Assembly (NCBI GenBank): GCA_025458905.1
Contig: JALORN010000036.1
Location: forward strand, 1-45,169
Direction: 5' to 3'
Source: Steroidobacteraceae bacterium
GTDB lineage: Bacteria; Pseudomonadota; Gammaproteobacteria; Steroidobacterales; Steroidobacteraceae
Length of the DNA: 45,169 nucleotides
Part shown: one piece after another, positions 28,404 through 35,977 of the stretch
Numbering within the stretch: position 1 is the first letter of the stretch
Layout: each line of letters starts with the position of its first letter
Made by a program: the position numbers and the translations under genes
The notes under the pieces: generated by a model
What the model was told of the DNA's origin: nothing
The model's database searches: none
The model's input: the letters and a program-made list of their open reading frames with translations, nothing else

Positions 28404-28512
28404 AGGAAAAAGGGGACAGATTTATTTGTCAGGAAAAAGGGGGCAGATTTGTTTTTCAAAAAAACAAATCTGTCCCCTTTTTCCTGACAAATAAATCTGT
28501 CCCCTTTTTCCT
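28404..28512. repeat. 109-nt near-perfect palindrome of GGGGACAGATTTATTT-type units
   Basis: Arms 28404-28456 and 28460-28512 pair over 53 bp with one G-T mismatch (28443/28473) and a 3-base loop. Each arm holds two related units, GGGGACAGATTTATTT and GGGG(G/A)CAGATTTG, separated by GTCAGGAAAAA. A partial extra unit (AAGGGGACAG) lies at 28396-28405. The palindrome starts 2 bases past the monooxygenase stop and ends 18 bases before the GST start on the minus strand. The long stem could block transcription or stabilise the upstream mRNA. Translated readthrough gives the peptide KKGTDLF, which is why false gene extensions occur at such repeats. Confidence 0.93.
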
Positions 28513-28514
28513 CC

Positions 28515-29756
28515 TCACTGGATGGTGGCTTCGTCGCGCAGGCTCTGGATCATCGAGGTCCGCAGCAGGAACTGGCGCGCCAGAACTGGGTCGCCGGCCT
28601 GGCGCATGTAGTCGGCCTGGCGCTTCTTCTGGATGTCCGGGTCCTTCGACTCCATCAGCTTCTTGTTGTTGATGGTGTGTTCCTGGACGAACTTGGTGCA
28701 GATCGTGCGGCGCTGGCGGTCGTAGAGGTCGAGCAACGGACCCGGCTCGGCGCCCTGGTGGATGCGGATCAGCTTGTCGGCGAGGTTCCAGGCGTCGTGG
28801 ATGCCGCCGTTCATGCCCATGCCACCGAGCGGGTTGTTGAGGTGCGCCGCGTCGCCCGCGAGCAGCACGCGACCGCGCCGCCAGGCCTTCGCGACGCGCT
28901 GGTGCACGCGATAGATCGTGCGGTGCGAGATGTCGTAATCCTCGTCGTGCGGCGCCATGTGGTGCAGGCGATCCTGGATCCAGCGGTCGGAGAGGAACAG
29001 CGCATCGTCCTCGATCTTCGGATCGGTCGGGATCAGCACGCGCCACACCGACGGCGTGCGCAGCAGCACCAGCCACTCCTCCGGGTCGGAGACGTAGTTG
29101 ACCAGGGCGAGCCGGTCGAACTTGGTCTCCAGCGGGAAGTGCGTCGAGGCGACCAGGAAGCGCTCGGGATAGGTGAAGCCCTCGAACACGATCGCACAGG
29201 CCTTGCGCACCGTGCTGTCGGCGCCGTCGGCGGCAATCAAGTACGAACCCTCGATCAGGCGCTCCTGGCCGTTCTCCCAGGCGAGCACCTCGACCCCGTC
29301 GCTGGTCTGGTGCACGCCCTTGACCGCGAAGTTCTTGTGGCACTCGGAGAGGCTGGCGTACTTCTCCTGGAGTTCCTTCCAGACCAAGTGCACGAGCTTC
29401 CACTGCTCGGCCTGCAGCCGGTAGGGATGGCGCGTGTCGTCCTTCAGCACGCCGAGGTCGAACTCGGCGATCTCGCCGGTACGGCGGTCGCGGTACTGGT
29501 ACTTGTCGCAGACCAGCCCCTGGGCGATCAGCGCCTTGTCCAGGCCGATCTCCTCGATCATGTCGAGCGACGGCGGATGGAAGGTCGAGGCGCGCAGCGT
29601 CTCGGGCAGTTCCCGGGCGCCCTCGAGCAGCCGGACCGGGATCCCGGCCTGGACGAGGCGCATCGCGGCCACGCAACCGACGGGGCCGGCTCCGGCGATG
29701 ATCACGGGCTTGGTCAGCGGCACGTTGAAATCCTCATGAACTTGCCATTCGGCCAT
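28515..29756 (-). CDS. FAD-dependent aromatic monooxygenase (PheA/TfdB/MhpA-like)
   Basis: This 413-residue class A flavoprotein hydroxylase uses NAD(P)H and oxygen. GAGPVG (residues 22-27) binds the ADP of FAD. LIAADGADSTVR is the DG motif, and GRVLLAGDAAHLNNPLGGMG is the GD motif that binds the flavin ribityl chain. The size fits hydroxylases lacking the extra C-terminal thioredoxin-like domain of phenol hydroxylases. The stop is followed at once by the palindrome. The start has no ribosome site, and TAAAAT lies at 29759-29764 only two bases before the ATG, so a leaderless message is possible. It is 156 bp from the BKACE gene and on the same strand. Confidence 0.9.
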   Translation of the reverse strand: MAEWQVHEDFNVPLTKPVIIAGAGPVGCVAAMRLVQAGIPVRLLEGARELPETLRASTFHPPSLDMIEEIGLDKALIAQGLVCDKYQYRDRRTGEIAEFDLGVLKDDTRHPYRLQAEQWKLVHLVWKELQEKYASLSECHKNFAVKGVHQTSDGVEVLAWENGQERLIEGSYLIAADGADSTVRKACAIVFEGFTYPERFLVASTHFPLETKFDRLALVNYVSDPEEWLVLLRTPSVWRVLIPTDPKIEDDALFLSDRWIQDRLHHMAPHDEDYDISHRTIYRVHQRVAKAWRRGRVLLAGDAAHLNNPLGGMGMNGGIHDAWNLADKLIRIHQGAEPGPLLDLYDRQRRTICTKFVQEHTINNKKLMESKDPDIQKKRQADYMRQAGDPVLARQFLLRTSMIQSLRDEATIQ

Positions 29757-29912
29757 CTATTTTAGCTATAGCGAGCGGCGTCCAAGGCAGCCCGGTAGGC
29801 CCAGCCCTCGGGAATATTGCGCGAGGTTCGGCCTGCGAACCGCCCAGCGGACACCGCTGCCGCGGACGACCCGGCTTGCGTGCCGTCCGAGCCTCTGGCG
29901 GAGCGCGCTGCC

Positions 29913-30794
29913 CTACCCGCGCTTCCTGAGGTCGAGCTTGGCGCGCGCCTCGGCCGGGGTCATCACGCCGAAGCCGATCGAGTCGAGGATCCGCACCGCC
30001 CGCTCCACCAGCTGGCCATTGGTCGCCAGCTGGCCCTTGCCGAGATAGAGGTTGTCCTCGAGGCCCACCCGGCAGTTGCCGCCGAGCAGCGCCGCCTGCG
30101 CGACCCACGGGAATTCCATCCGCGAGATCGCGAACGCCGCCCAGTCGGCGTTCGGAGGCAGCGCGGCCTTCATCGCGACCATTGCCTCGGTGGTGGCCGG
30201 CGCGCCCCAGGGGATGCCCATGCAGAGCTGGAACAGCGGCCGGCCCGGGACGAGGCCGGCGGCGATCAGGTGCTTGGCGATCTCGATCTGGCCGAGGTCG
30301 AACACCTCCAGCTCGGGCTTGACGCCGAGGCGCTGGGCGATCGCCGCCATCTTCTCGAGGTCGCGCACGCGGTTGATCACCACGTCCTGCGCGAAGTTCA
30401 TGCTGCCGCAGTCGAGCGTGCACATCTCGGGCAGCAGTTCCTCGACGTGACGCATGCGCTCGGCAGGCGTCGCGAGGTCCGTGCCCTCGACCATCGACGA
30501 CGGGTCGTCCGGGTGCAGGTTCAGCTGCCCGCCCATGCCGGCCGTGAGGTTCAGCACGATGTCGGTGCCGGAGTCGCGCACCCGCGCGACGACCTCGCGG
30601 AACAGCGCCGGATCGCGCCCGCCCTTGCCGGTCTTCGGGTCGCGCACGTGCACGTGGGCGATCGCGGCACCGGCCTGCGCGGCCTCGACGCAGGCGGCGG
30701 CGATCTGCCCAGGCGTCACGGGCACGCCAGGGTGCTTGCCGACCGTGTCGCCGGCGCCGGTCACGGCGCAGGTGAGGATGACCTTGTCACGCAT
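29913..30794 (-). CDS. BKACE-family beta-keto acid cleavage enzyme
   Basis: This 293-residue TIM-barrel enzyme is of the 3-keto-5-aminohexanoate cleavage (Kce/DUF849) family. Members condense acetyl-CoA with a beta-keto acid and split off acetoacetate plus a new CoA thioester. The zinc ligands H47 and H49 are in AHVHVRD. LNLTAGMGGQ, ELEVFDLGQI, LCMGIPWG, and the loop NCRVGLEDNLYLGKG (third zinc-ligand region, Glu) follow. The different beta-keto acid subclasses differ at positions that cannot be resolved by eye, so the substrate is open. It is the last tightly placed gene of the catabolic array, 69 bp after the AllA-like gene. Confidence 0.93.
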   Translation of the reverse strand: MRDKVILTCAVTGAGDTVGKHPGVPVTPGQIAAACVEAAQAGAAIAHVHVRDPKTGKGGRDPALFREVVARVRDSGTDIVLNLTAGMGGQLNLHPDDPSSMVEGTDLATPAERMRHVEELLPEMCTLDCGSMNFAQDVVINRVRDLEKMAAIAQRLGVKPELEVFDLGQIEIAKHLIAAGLVPGRPLFQLCMGIPWGAPATTEAMVAMKAALPPNADWAAFAISRMEFPWVAQAALLGGNCRVGLEDNLYLGKGQLATNGQLVERAVRILDSIGFGVMTPAEARAKLDLRKRG

Positions 30795-30863
30795 GGGGAG
30801 TGGAGTCCTGGCAGGGGGGCTCGCCGACGACGAAGCGCCCGGGGAGAGTGGGCTCGAGATGGC

Positions 30864-31559
30864 TCAGGCGACCGCCCCGGCAGGCGCAGCCGCGGGCGTG
30901 GCAGCCGCCGCCGGCGATGCCGCGGCGGCGGCCGCGGCCGCGGCCGCGGCCGCGGGCAGCGTCGCGAGGTCGATGCGCACCTGCTTGCCGAAGCGGTGCC
31001 GCAGGTTGCGCTTCAGCAGGTCGCCGCCGTCCGCCTCGTAGTTCACCTTGTCGTGCTCCTCGAGGTTGCGGTTGGTCTCGTTGGTGACGATCGCGACGAA
31101 GTGCGTGGAATCCTGGAGCGGGAACGGCACCTCGTGCCAGGTGCCGACGTGCATGCAGATGCCGCAGCTGCCGTCGAAGTAGAACGCGCGCACGCTGGAG
31201 AGGTCCGGCAGGTTTTCCCGCGACTCGTCGACCGACTGGTCGGGCCGCATCCGCGTCGGCTTACCGAGCACCATGATGAACGGCTTGCCCGACAGCGGAA
31301 TGAAGGTCTGGGTGTGCTTGGCGTGGTATTCCATCCAGTGGATGATCGGCTCGCGGCGGTCGAACGACACCAGGTTCAGAGTCAGGTCGTCGTTCGAGAC
31401 GAACTTCACCGGCGTGCGTACCTGTACCTTGTCGCCGTAGTAGTCGATGCGGCCCCAGGCCTCGGTATCGGGCCGGCCGATCACGTAGCCGTAGCCCTCG
31501 AGGGCCTCGGGCGTGGCGCGCTCGACGGGAACGGTGATCGTCTGCGGCGTCGCGGTCAT
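30864..31559 (-). CDS. Ureidoglycolate lyase (AllA)-like protein with poly-Ala tail
   Basis: This 231-residue protein has a cupin-like body with the AllA signatures HTQTFIPLSGKPFIMVL and GICMHVGTWHEVPFPLQ. True AllA enzymes are about 160-170 residues and split ureidoglycolate into glyoxylate and urea. This one has a longer N-terminal half and a C-terminal Ala/Pro tail of about 30 residues encoded by GGCCGC repeats. No allantoin genes are nearby, so a role on another hydroxy-acid or amide in the pathway is more likely. Its ATG overlaps the upstream monooxygenase stop (ATGA), showing translational coupling. Confidence 0.8.
   Translation of the reverse strand: MTATPQTITVPVERATPEALEGYGYVIGRPDTEAWGRIDYYGDKVQVRTPVKFVSNDDLTLNLVSFDRREPIIHWMEYHAKHTQTFIPLSGKPFIMVLGKPTRMRPDQSVDESRENLPDLSSVRAFYFDGSCGICMHVGTWHEVPFPLQDSTHFVAIVTNETNRNLEEHDKVNYEADGGDLLKRNLRHRFGKQVRIDLATLPAAAAAAAAAAAASPAAAATPAAAPAGAVA
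30929..30954. repeat. GGCCGC microsatellite inside the AllA-like gene
   Basis: Four GGCCGC units in tandem, flanked by GCGGCG, encode the alanine run in the C-terminal tail. Copy-number change in whole units would only alter tail length, not the frame. Confidence 0.8.
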
Positions 31560-32752
31560 GCGGGCGTCTCCTCTGGCAGCGCGAGCGGCTCGGTCTCCAC
31601 GTCGTAGCTGAAGAGCCCGAGCGACTCCTCGTTGCGGTGCTTCGACTTGTCGTAGTTCGGTGCGTCCCGGCCTTCGAGGCGGGCCGCCTTGGCGGCGGAC
31701 TCAGCCTGGACGAAGTTTGCACGCCCGACGCGGGTCGCATCATAGGCGCGCAGCGCCCGTCCGGCATCCGGGACTTCGGCGAGGCAGCGCGCCAGCAGGT
31801 AGCCGTCCTCGACCGCCATCGCCGCGCCCATGCCCATGAAGGGCAGCATCGGGTGCGCGGCGTCGCCGACCAACGCGATGCGCGCCGACGAGTAGCGCCC
31901 GAGCGGCGCGTGCGTGAACAGGCCCCAGCGGAACACTCCACCCGCCGGTGCGGCCCGCAGGATGCGCAGGAATTCCGGGTGCGCATCGGCGAAGAGGCGC
32001 AGCACCGTACCCGCATCGCTCGGCACCGACCAGCCCTCCTCCGCCCACTCGCCGCTCTGCACCAGCGCCACCAGGTTCAGCAGCGCGCCGTCGCGGATGG
32101 TGTACCAGCCGAGGTTGCGACCCGGGGTGATCGCGAGGCCGGAGGTGAACGGCAGCTCGCCGAGCCCGCCGCAGTCGGCCATCGGGACCAGCGCCCGGTA
32201 CGCCACGTGGCCCGTGAACACCGGCGCCTCGTCACCGAAGAGATGCGCGCGCACCCGCGAGCGCACGCCGTCGGCGCCGACCAGCAGCGCAGCCTGCGCC
32301 TCACCGCCATCCTCGAAGCGCGCGACCACGCCGTCCGCACGCTCCTCGATCGCGGCGAGCGCGCGGCCGGTCTCGACCGCCGACGAGTCCTGCGCCAGCA
32401 CCGCATCGAGCAGCAGCCGGTGCAGGTCGGCGCGGTGCAGCTGGTACTGGAAGGCGCCGAAGCGCTCGCGATCCGCGGGCCCCCGCTCGTTGCGCACCAT
32501 CACGCGCAGCGTGTGCAGGTCGCAGACGCCCTGCTTCAGGTGCTGGGTGCCGACGCGCGCCAGGCCCTCGCCGAGGCCGAGGCGCTCCATCGCCCGCGTC
32601 AGGTTCGGGTGCGAGGTGATGCCGGCGCCGACCTCGGCGAGCTGCGGCGCCTTCTCGTAGACCCGCACGCGGAAACCGCGCCGCTGCAACGCGAGCGCGG
32701 TCGCGAGGCCGCCGAGGCCTGCGCCGACGACGATGACGTCCTCGCGCTTCAC
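31556..32752 (-). CDS. FAD-dependent monooxygenase, salicylate hydroxylase-like
   Basis: This is a 398-residue class A flavin monooxygenase. VIVVGAGLGGLATALALQ is the N-terminal dinucleotide fold, VGADGVRSRVR the DG motif, and IALVGDAAHPMLPFMGMGAAMAVED the GD motif. This wording is closest to salicylate and 6-hydroxynicotinate hydroxylases, which act by ipso attack on ring acids. The GTG at 32752 overlaps the aldehyde dehydrogenase stop (GTGA), which is the reason for this start; a second GTG one codon upstream is possible. It is a different branch from the monooxygenase at 28515, so the array could oxygenate a ring twice. Confidence 0.9.
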   Translation of the reverse strand: MKREDVIVVGAGLGGLATALALQRRGFRVRVYEKAPQLAEVGAGITSHPNLTRAMERLGLGEGLARVGTQHLKQGVCDLHTLRVMVRNERGPADRERFGAFQYQLHRADLHRLLLDAVLAQDSSAVETGRALAAIEERADGVVARFEDGGEAQAALLVGADGVRSRVRAHLFGDEAPVFTGHVAYRALVPMADCGGLGELPFTSGLAITPGRNLGWYTIRDGALLNLVALVQSGEWAEEGWSVPSDAGTVLRLFADAHPEFLRILRAAPAGGVFRWGLFTHAPLGRYSSARIALVGDAAHPMLPFMGMGAAMAVEDGYLLARCLAEVPDAGRALRAYDATRVGRANFVQAESAAKAARLEGRDAPNYDKSKHRNEESLGLFSYDVETEPLALPEETPA

Positions 32753-34233
32753 CACAGTGCCACCGCCACCGTCTTCGTCTCGAGGTAGGGCTCGAGCCCC
32801 TCGGCGCCGAACTCTCGACCCCAGCCGGACTGGCGGTAGCCGCCAATCGGTGCGGTCACGTCCGGGATGCCATGGTTGTTGATCGAGACGAGCCCGGCAC
32901 GGATGCGCTGCGCGAGCTTGTGGGCGGTGACGAGGTCGCGGGTCCAGATGCTGGCGGCGAGCCCGTAGGTGGTGTCGTTCGCGAGTTCCGCGATCGCGTC
33001 GAGGTCGTCGCTCGAGAAGCGCTGCGCACAGGTCACCGGCCCGAAGATCTCCTCGCGCAGGATCGTCAGGTCCGGCCGCGTGCTCGCGAACAGCGTCGGC
33101 CGGTAGAAGAAGCCGGGCCCCTCGATCGGCTCGCCGCCGGCGAGCACCGTGCCGCCCTCGGCGACCCCCGAGCGCACGTAGCCATGCACGCGCTCGCGCT
33201 GGCGCGCCGAGATCAGCGGCCCGATCTGCGTCTCCGGCGCGAGACCCGGGCCGACGCGGATCGCGTTCGCGACCCGGGCGACGCCCTCGAGCACGCGGTC
33301 GAACACCTTCTCGTGGACGAAGAGCCGCGAACCGCACATGCAGTTCTGGCCGCTCATGAAGAATGCCGCCATGCCGAGCCCGGTGCCGGCGCGCTCGAGG
33401 TCGGCGTCCGGCATCACGATCATGGGCGACTTGCCGCCGAGCTCGAGCGTGACCTTCTTCAGGTTGCCGGCAGCGGCGCGCACGATCAGCTTGCCGACCT
33501 CGGTCGAGCCGGTGAAGGCGACCTTGTCGACGTCCGGGTGCGCCGTCAGCGCGGCGCCGGCCGCCTCGCCGGTGCCGTGCACCAGGTTGACGACGCCCTC
33601 CGGCACGCCGGCCTCGTGCAGCAGCCGCAGCAGCCAGCCCGCCGAGAGCGGTGCGAGCTCGGCCGGCTTGAGGATGCAGGAGCAGCCGGCGGCGAGCGCC
33701 GGCGCGAGCTTCAGCGCCGCCATCACCAGCGGTGCGTTCCAGGGCGTGATCAGCGCCGCCACGCCGACCGGCTCGCGCAGCGTGTAGACGAGCTGCTCGC
33801 CGCCGCCGCGCGGCGGGGCGTCGGCCGGGATCGTCTTGCCGGCGAGCTTGTTGATCCAGCCGGCGTAGTAGCGGAAATGCCGGGCCGCGAGCATCGGCGC
33901 GGCCCGACCGGCGGTCTGCAGCGCCATGCCGTTGTCGATGACGTCGATCTCGGCGAGCGTGGCGGCGTCGCGGTCGATCAGCTCGGCGACGCGCAGCAGC
34001 ACGCGCTCGCGCTGCGACGGCGACAGGCCGAGCCAGCGCCGGTCGCGGAACGCGCGACGCGCGGCCGCGACCGCCGCCGCGACGTCGGTCGCGTCGCTCG
34101 CCGGCACCTCGGCGAGCCGGCCGCCGGTCGAGGGATCCAGCACCTCGATCGTGGTGCCGGAGGCCGCCGGGACCCAGTGGCCGTCGATGCAGTTCAGATG
34201 CCTGCCGGCGATGAATTCCCTTGCCGTGACCAT
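32749..34233 (-). CDS. NAD(P)-dependent aldehyde dehydrogenase
   Basis: This 494-residue cytoplasmic enzyme is of the ALDH superfamily. VALITPWNAPL is the cofactor-binding start, FTGSTEVGKLI the turn binding the pyrophosphate, LELGGKSPMIV carries the catalytic Glu, and FMSGQNCMCGSRLFV the catalytic Cys. EEIFGPV closes the cofactor site. All key residues are present. ALDHs at this position of ring-degradation operons oxidise semialdehydes to acids, but this sequence does not reveal its substrate. It lies 86 bp after the 106-residue unknown gene and its 3' end is coupled to the monooxygenase. Confidence 0.94.
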   Translation of the reverse strand: MVTAREFIAGRHLNCIDGHWVPAASGTTIEVLDPSTGGRLAEVPASDATDVAAAVAAARRAFRDRRWLGLSPSQRERVLLRVAELIDRDAATLAEIDVIDNGMALQTAGRAAPMLAARHFRYYAGWINKLAGKTIPADAPPRGGGEQLVYTLREPVGVAALITPWNAPLVMAALKLAPALAAGCSCILKPAELAPLSAGWLLRLLHEAGVPEGVVNLVHGTGEAAGAALTAHPDVDKVAFTGSTEVGKLIVRAAAGNLKKVTLELGGKSPMIVMPDADLERAGTGLGMAAFFMSGQNCMCGSRLFVHEKVFDRVLEGVARVANAIRVGPGLAPETQIGPLISARQRERVHGYVRSGVAEGGTVLAGGEPIEGPGFFYRPTLFASTRPDLTILREEIFGPVTCAQRFSSDDLDAIAELANDTTYGLAASIWTRDLVTAHKLAQRIRAGLVSINNHGIPDVTAPIGGYRQSGWGREFGAEGLEPYLETKTVAVALW

Positions 34234-34319
34234 CGGGCCTCCTGCCCCGCGCGGGATGCGCGGACTCTAATGCATCGCGCGGGCATGCGGCGGCGACCTG
34301 CGCGCCGGCGGCGGCCCGA

Positions 34320-34640
34320 TCAGGCCGCGGGCCCGCGCTCGCGGGCCGCGCGACCCCGCGCGACCAGCGTCTCCACCGTCTCGGCGCTGCGCAGCGGCGC
34401 CCCGAGCACCGCCTCGACCAGCTCGTTGCGCAGCACCTCGAGCCGCTGCTCGAGCTCGGGATCCGGCACGAAGCCGTCGATCTCGGCGGCGCTGGCCACA
34501 CCCTTGCGGCGCAGCAGCTCCTCCATCACGACCATGCGGTCGCGCATCACCCAGACCTCGGACAGCAGCTGGAACATCATCCGGGCGAGCTGGTCGAACC
34601 GCTCGTCGGCGAGATAGGGCTTCTTCGGATAGCTCGGCAT
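34320..34640 (-). CDS. Hypothetical 106-residue protein in the catabolic array
   Basis: I do not recognise this family. The protein is soluble and rich in charged and leucine residues. A long amphipathic helix (about residues 13-46, FDQLARMMFQLLSEVWVMRD) leads to RRKGVASAAEIDGFVPD. A second helical part (about 63-102) has ELEQRLEVLRNELVEAVLG. No metal or catalytic motif is seen. It starts nine bases after the methyltransferase stop, so it is part of that transcript. A role as a small subunit or assembly partner of one of the array's enzymes is possible. The chance of a spurious ORF is low because of its position and normal composition. Confidence 0.75.
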   Translation of the reverse strand: MPSYPKKPYLADERFDQLARMMFQLLSEVWVMRDRMVVMEELLRRKGVASAAEIDGFVPDPELEQRLEVLRNELVEAVLGAPLRSAETVETLVARGRAARERGPAA

Positions 34641-34649
34641 GGCCGCGCG

Positions 34650-35789
34650 TCAACCCGGCTTGTGGCCACGGGTGATCCACGGGTACCCGTGCTGCCCGAT
34701 CGCATATTCCGAGACGTCGGCGAAGCCCACCTCCCGCAGCGCCTGCGACCAGTTGGCGCTGGCGGCGGCGCTGAAGAACGGCTCCTCGCGGTGCGCGGTG
34801 TCCCAGTCGAGCACGACGGCCTGGAACGGGTCGACCGCGCGGAACGGCGGCGGGTCGCTGATCACGAGGTCGCCCCCCGGCGCGAGGATGCGGAACGCCT
34901 CGCGGATCGTCGCGACCGCGTCCTTGGGCGGCATCTCGTGCAGCAGGGCGTACATCACGACCGCGTCGAACGAACCGGCCGGTTCACGCGTGTCGCGGCA
35001 GTCGCGCTGCCTGAAGTGCGCAGTGATGCCGAGGCGGCGCGCGGTCGTGTGGCCCATCCTCAGCAGCGTCGGCGAGAGGTCGCTGCCGACCAGCTCGGCC
35101 TGCGGGAACACGCGGTGCACGCAGGCGAGCGTCGAGAAGCCGCCGCAGCCCGGCTCGTAGACGCGCCGGTAGTCGTTGCGCGGCAGCTGTCGGACGAAGG
35201 CCATGCGCTGCGCGATGATGTCGTCGCCCGCCCCGACCGCCGCATAGCCGCCGTGGCGGAACACGTGCGGCCCCGCCACCAGCGCGAACATCGGGCCGTA
35301 CAGGTCGTAGCCGTCCCAGCCGCCGATCTGCAGGTGCCACTCGATGCCGTCGTAGTAGTCCGGCACCGGCAGCGACGGGTCGAGCTCGAGGGTGCCGCCG
35401 GTCTCGGGCAGCGGGGCGTCGAGATAGCGCTGGAACGCCGGCCGCCGCTCCTCGACAGCGGGCACGCCGCGCAGGAACACCTCCTCGGCGACGATCCGCT
35501 GCAGGAAGCGCTCCATCCGGTAGTTCGGCGACTTCTCGGCGACGCGGCGCGCCTCGGCGAGCCACTGCGGCTTGCCCGACTCGGGCGTGCTGGCCGCGGC
35601 CTCGGCGATCACGGCCCGTCCTTCCGGATCGGACTCGAAGTCGCGCCGGGCGACCGGTCGCAGCACGGCGGAGGAATAGCGCTGCGCGGCACCGAGGAAC
35701 TGCATCGAGGCACGACCACGCTGGCTGAGCGTCGGGATCGCGGCGGGCTGGTCGAGCTGCTGGATCGAGGTGGCGGCGAGGAAGGTCAT
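34650..35789 (-). CDS. SAM-dependent methyltransferase (class I)
   Basis: This 379-residue protein has an unusual all-helical N-terminal half of about 190 residues, then a Rossmann-type methyltransferase domain. YEPGCGGFSTLACVHRVFP is motif I, ELVGSDLSPTLLRMG motif II, DAVVMYALLHEMP motif IV, and RILAPGGDLVISDPPP motif V/VI. The acceptor is unknown. GGAG lies eight bases before the ATG. It is the first gene of the minus-strand catabolic array. A methyltransferase in a degradation cluster could act in reverse as a demethylase partner or mark an intermediate, which is speculation. Confidence 0.85.
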   Translation of the reverse strand: MTFLAATSIQQLDQPAAIPTLSQRGRASMQFLGAAQRYSSAVLRPVARRDFESDPEGRAVIAEAAASTPESGKPQWLAEARRVAEKSPNYRMERFLQRIVAEEVFLRGVPAVEERRPAFQRYLDAPLPETGGTLELDPSLPVPDYYDGIEWHLQIGGWDGYDLYGPMFALVAGPHVFRHGGYAAVGAGDDIIAQRMAFVRQLPRNDYRRVYEPGCGGFSTLACVHRVFPQAELVGSDLSPTLLRMGHTTARRLGITAHFRQRDCRDTREPAGSFDAVVMYALLHEMPPKDAVATIREAFRILAPGGDLVISDPPPFRAVDPFQAVVLDWDTAHREEPFFSAAASANWSQALREVGFADVSEYAIGQHGYPWITRGHKPG

Positions 35790-35875
35790 CGGCGTGCTCC
35801 GCTCCCGGCCGTCAGGCCGTGGACGGCGAGTATCGCGGCAGCCGGCAGGGGTCGCCTGTCGGTTTCCTCGTATGG

Positions 35876-35894
35876 CGATGACGAGCCGTCATCG
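35876..35894. promoter_or_regulatory. Perfect inverted repeat, candidate operator of the catabolic array
   Basis: CGATGACG-AGC-CGTCATCG lies in the 188-bp divergent gap, 87 bp upstream of the methyltransferase start and 84 bp before the hydrolase start. Symmetric 8-bp half-sites spaced by 3 bp suit a dimeric regulator. No regulator gene is adjacent. Confidence 0.5.
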
Positions 35895-35977
35895 TGCGAC
35901 GCCCGGGTCGCCACCGACGCCCGGCACCGGGCGGCCATAATCGCTGCGTGGCGGGTCGCTGCCCGGAGGACACTCTC

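Noticed and set aside
28456..29676. Alternative minus-strand frame ending in KKGTDLF repeats
   Set aside because: It is a shadow frame of the flavin monooxygenase that runs into the repeat palindrome. The peptide only reflects the repeat units.
29825..29841. GGTTCG/CGAACC hairpin as terminator of the BKACE transcript
   Set aside because: A 6-bp stem with no T-run on the minus strand is too weak for a terminator call.
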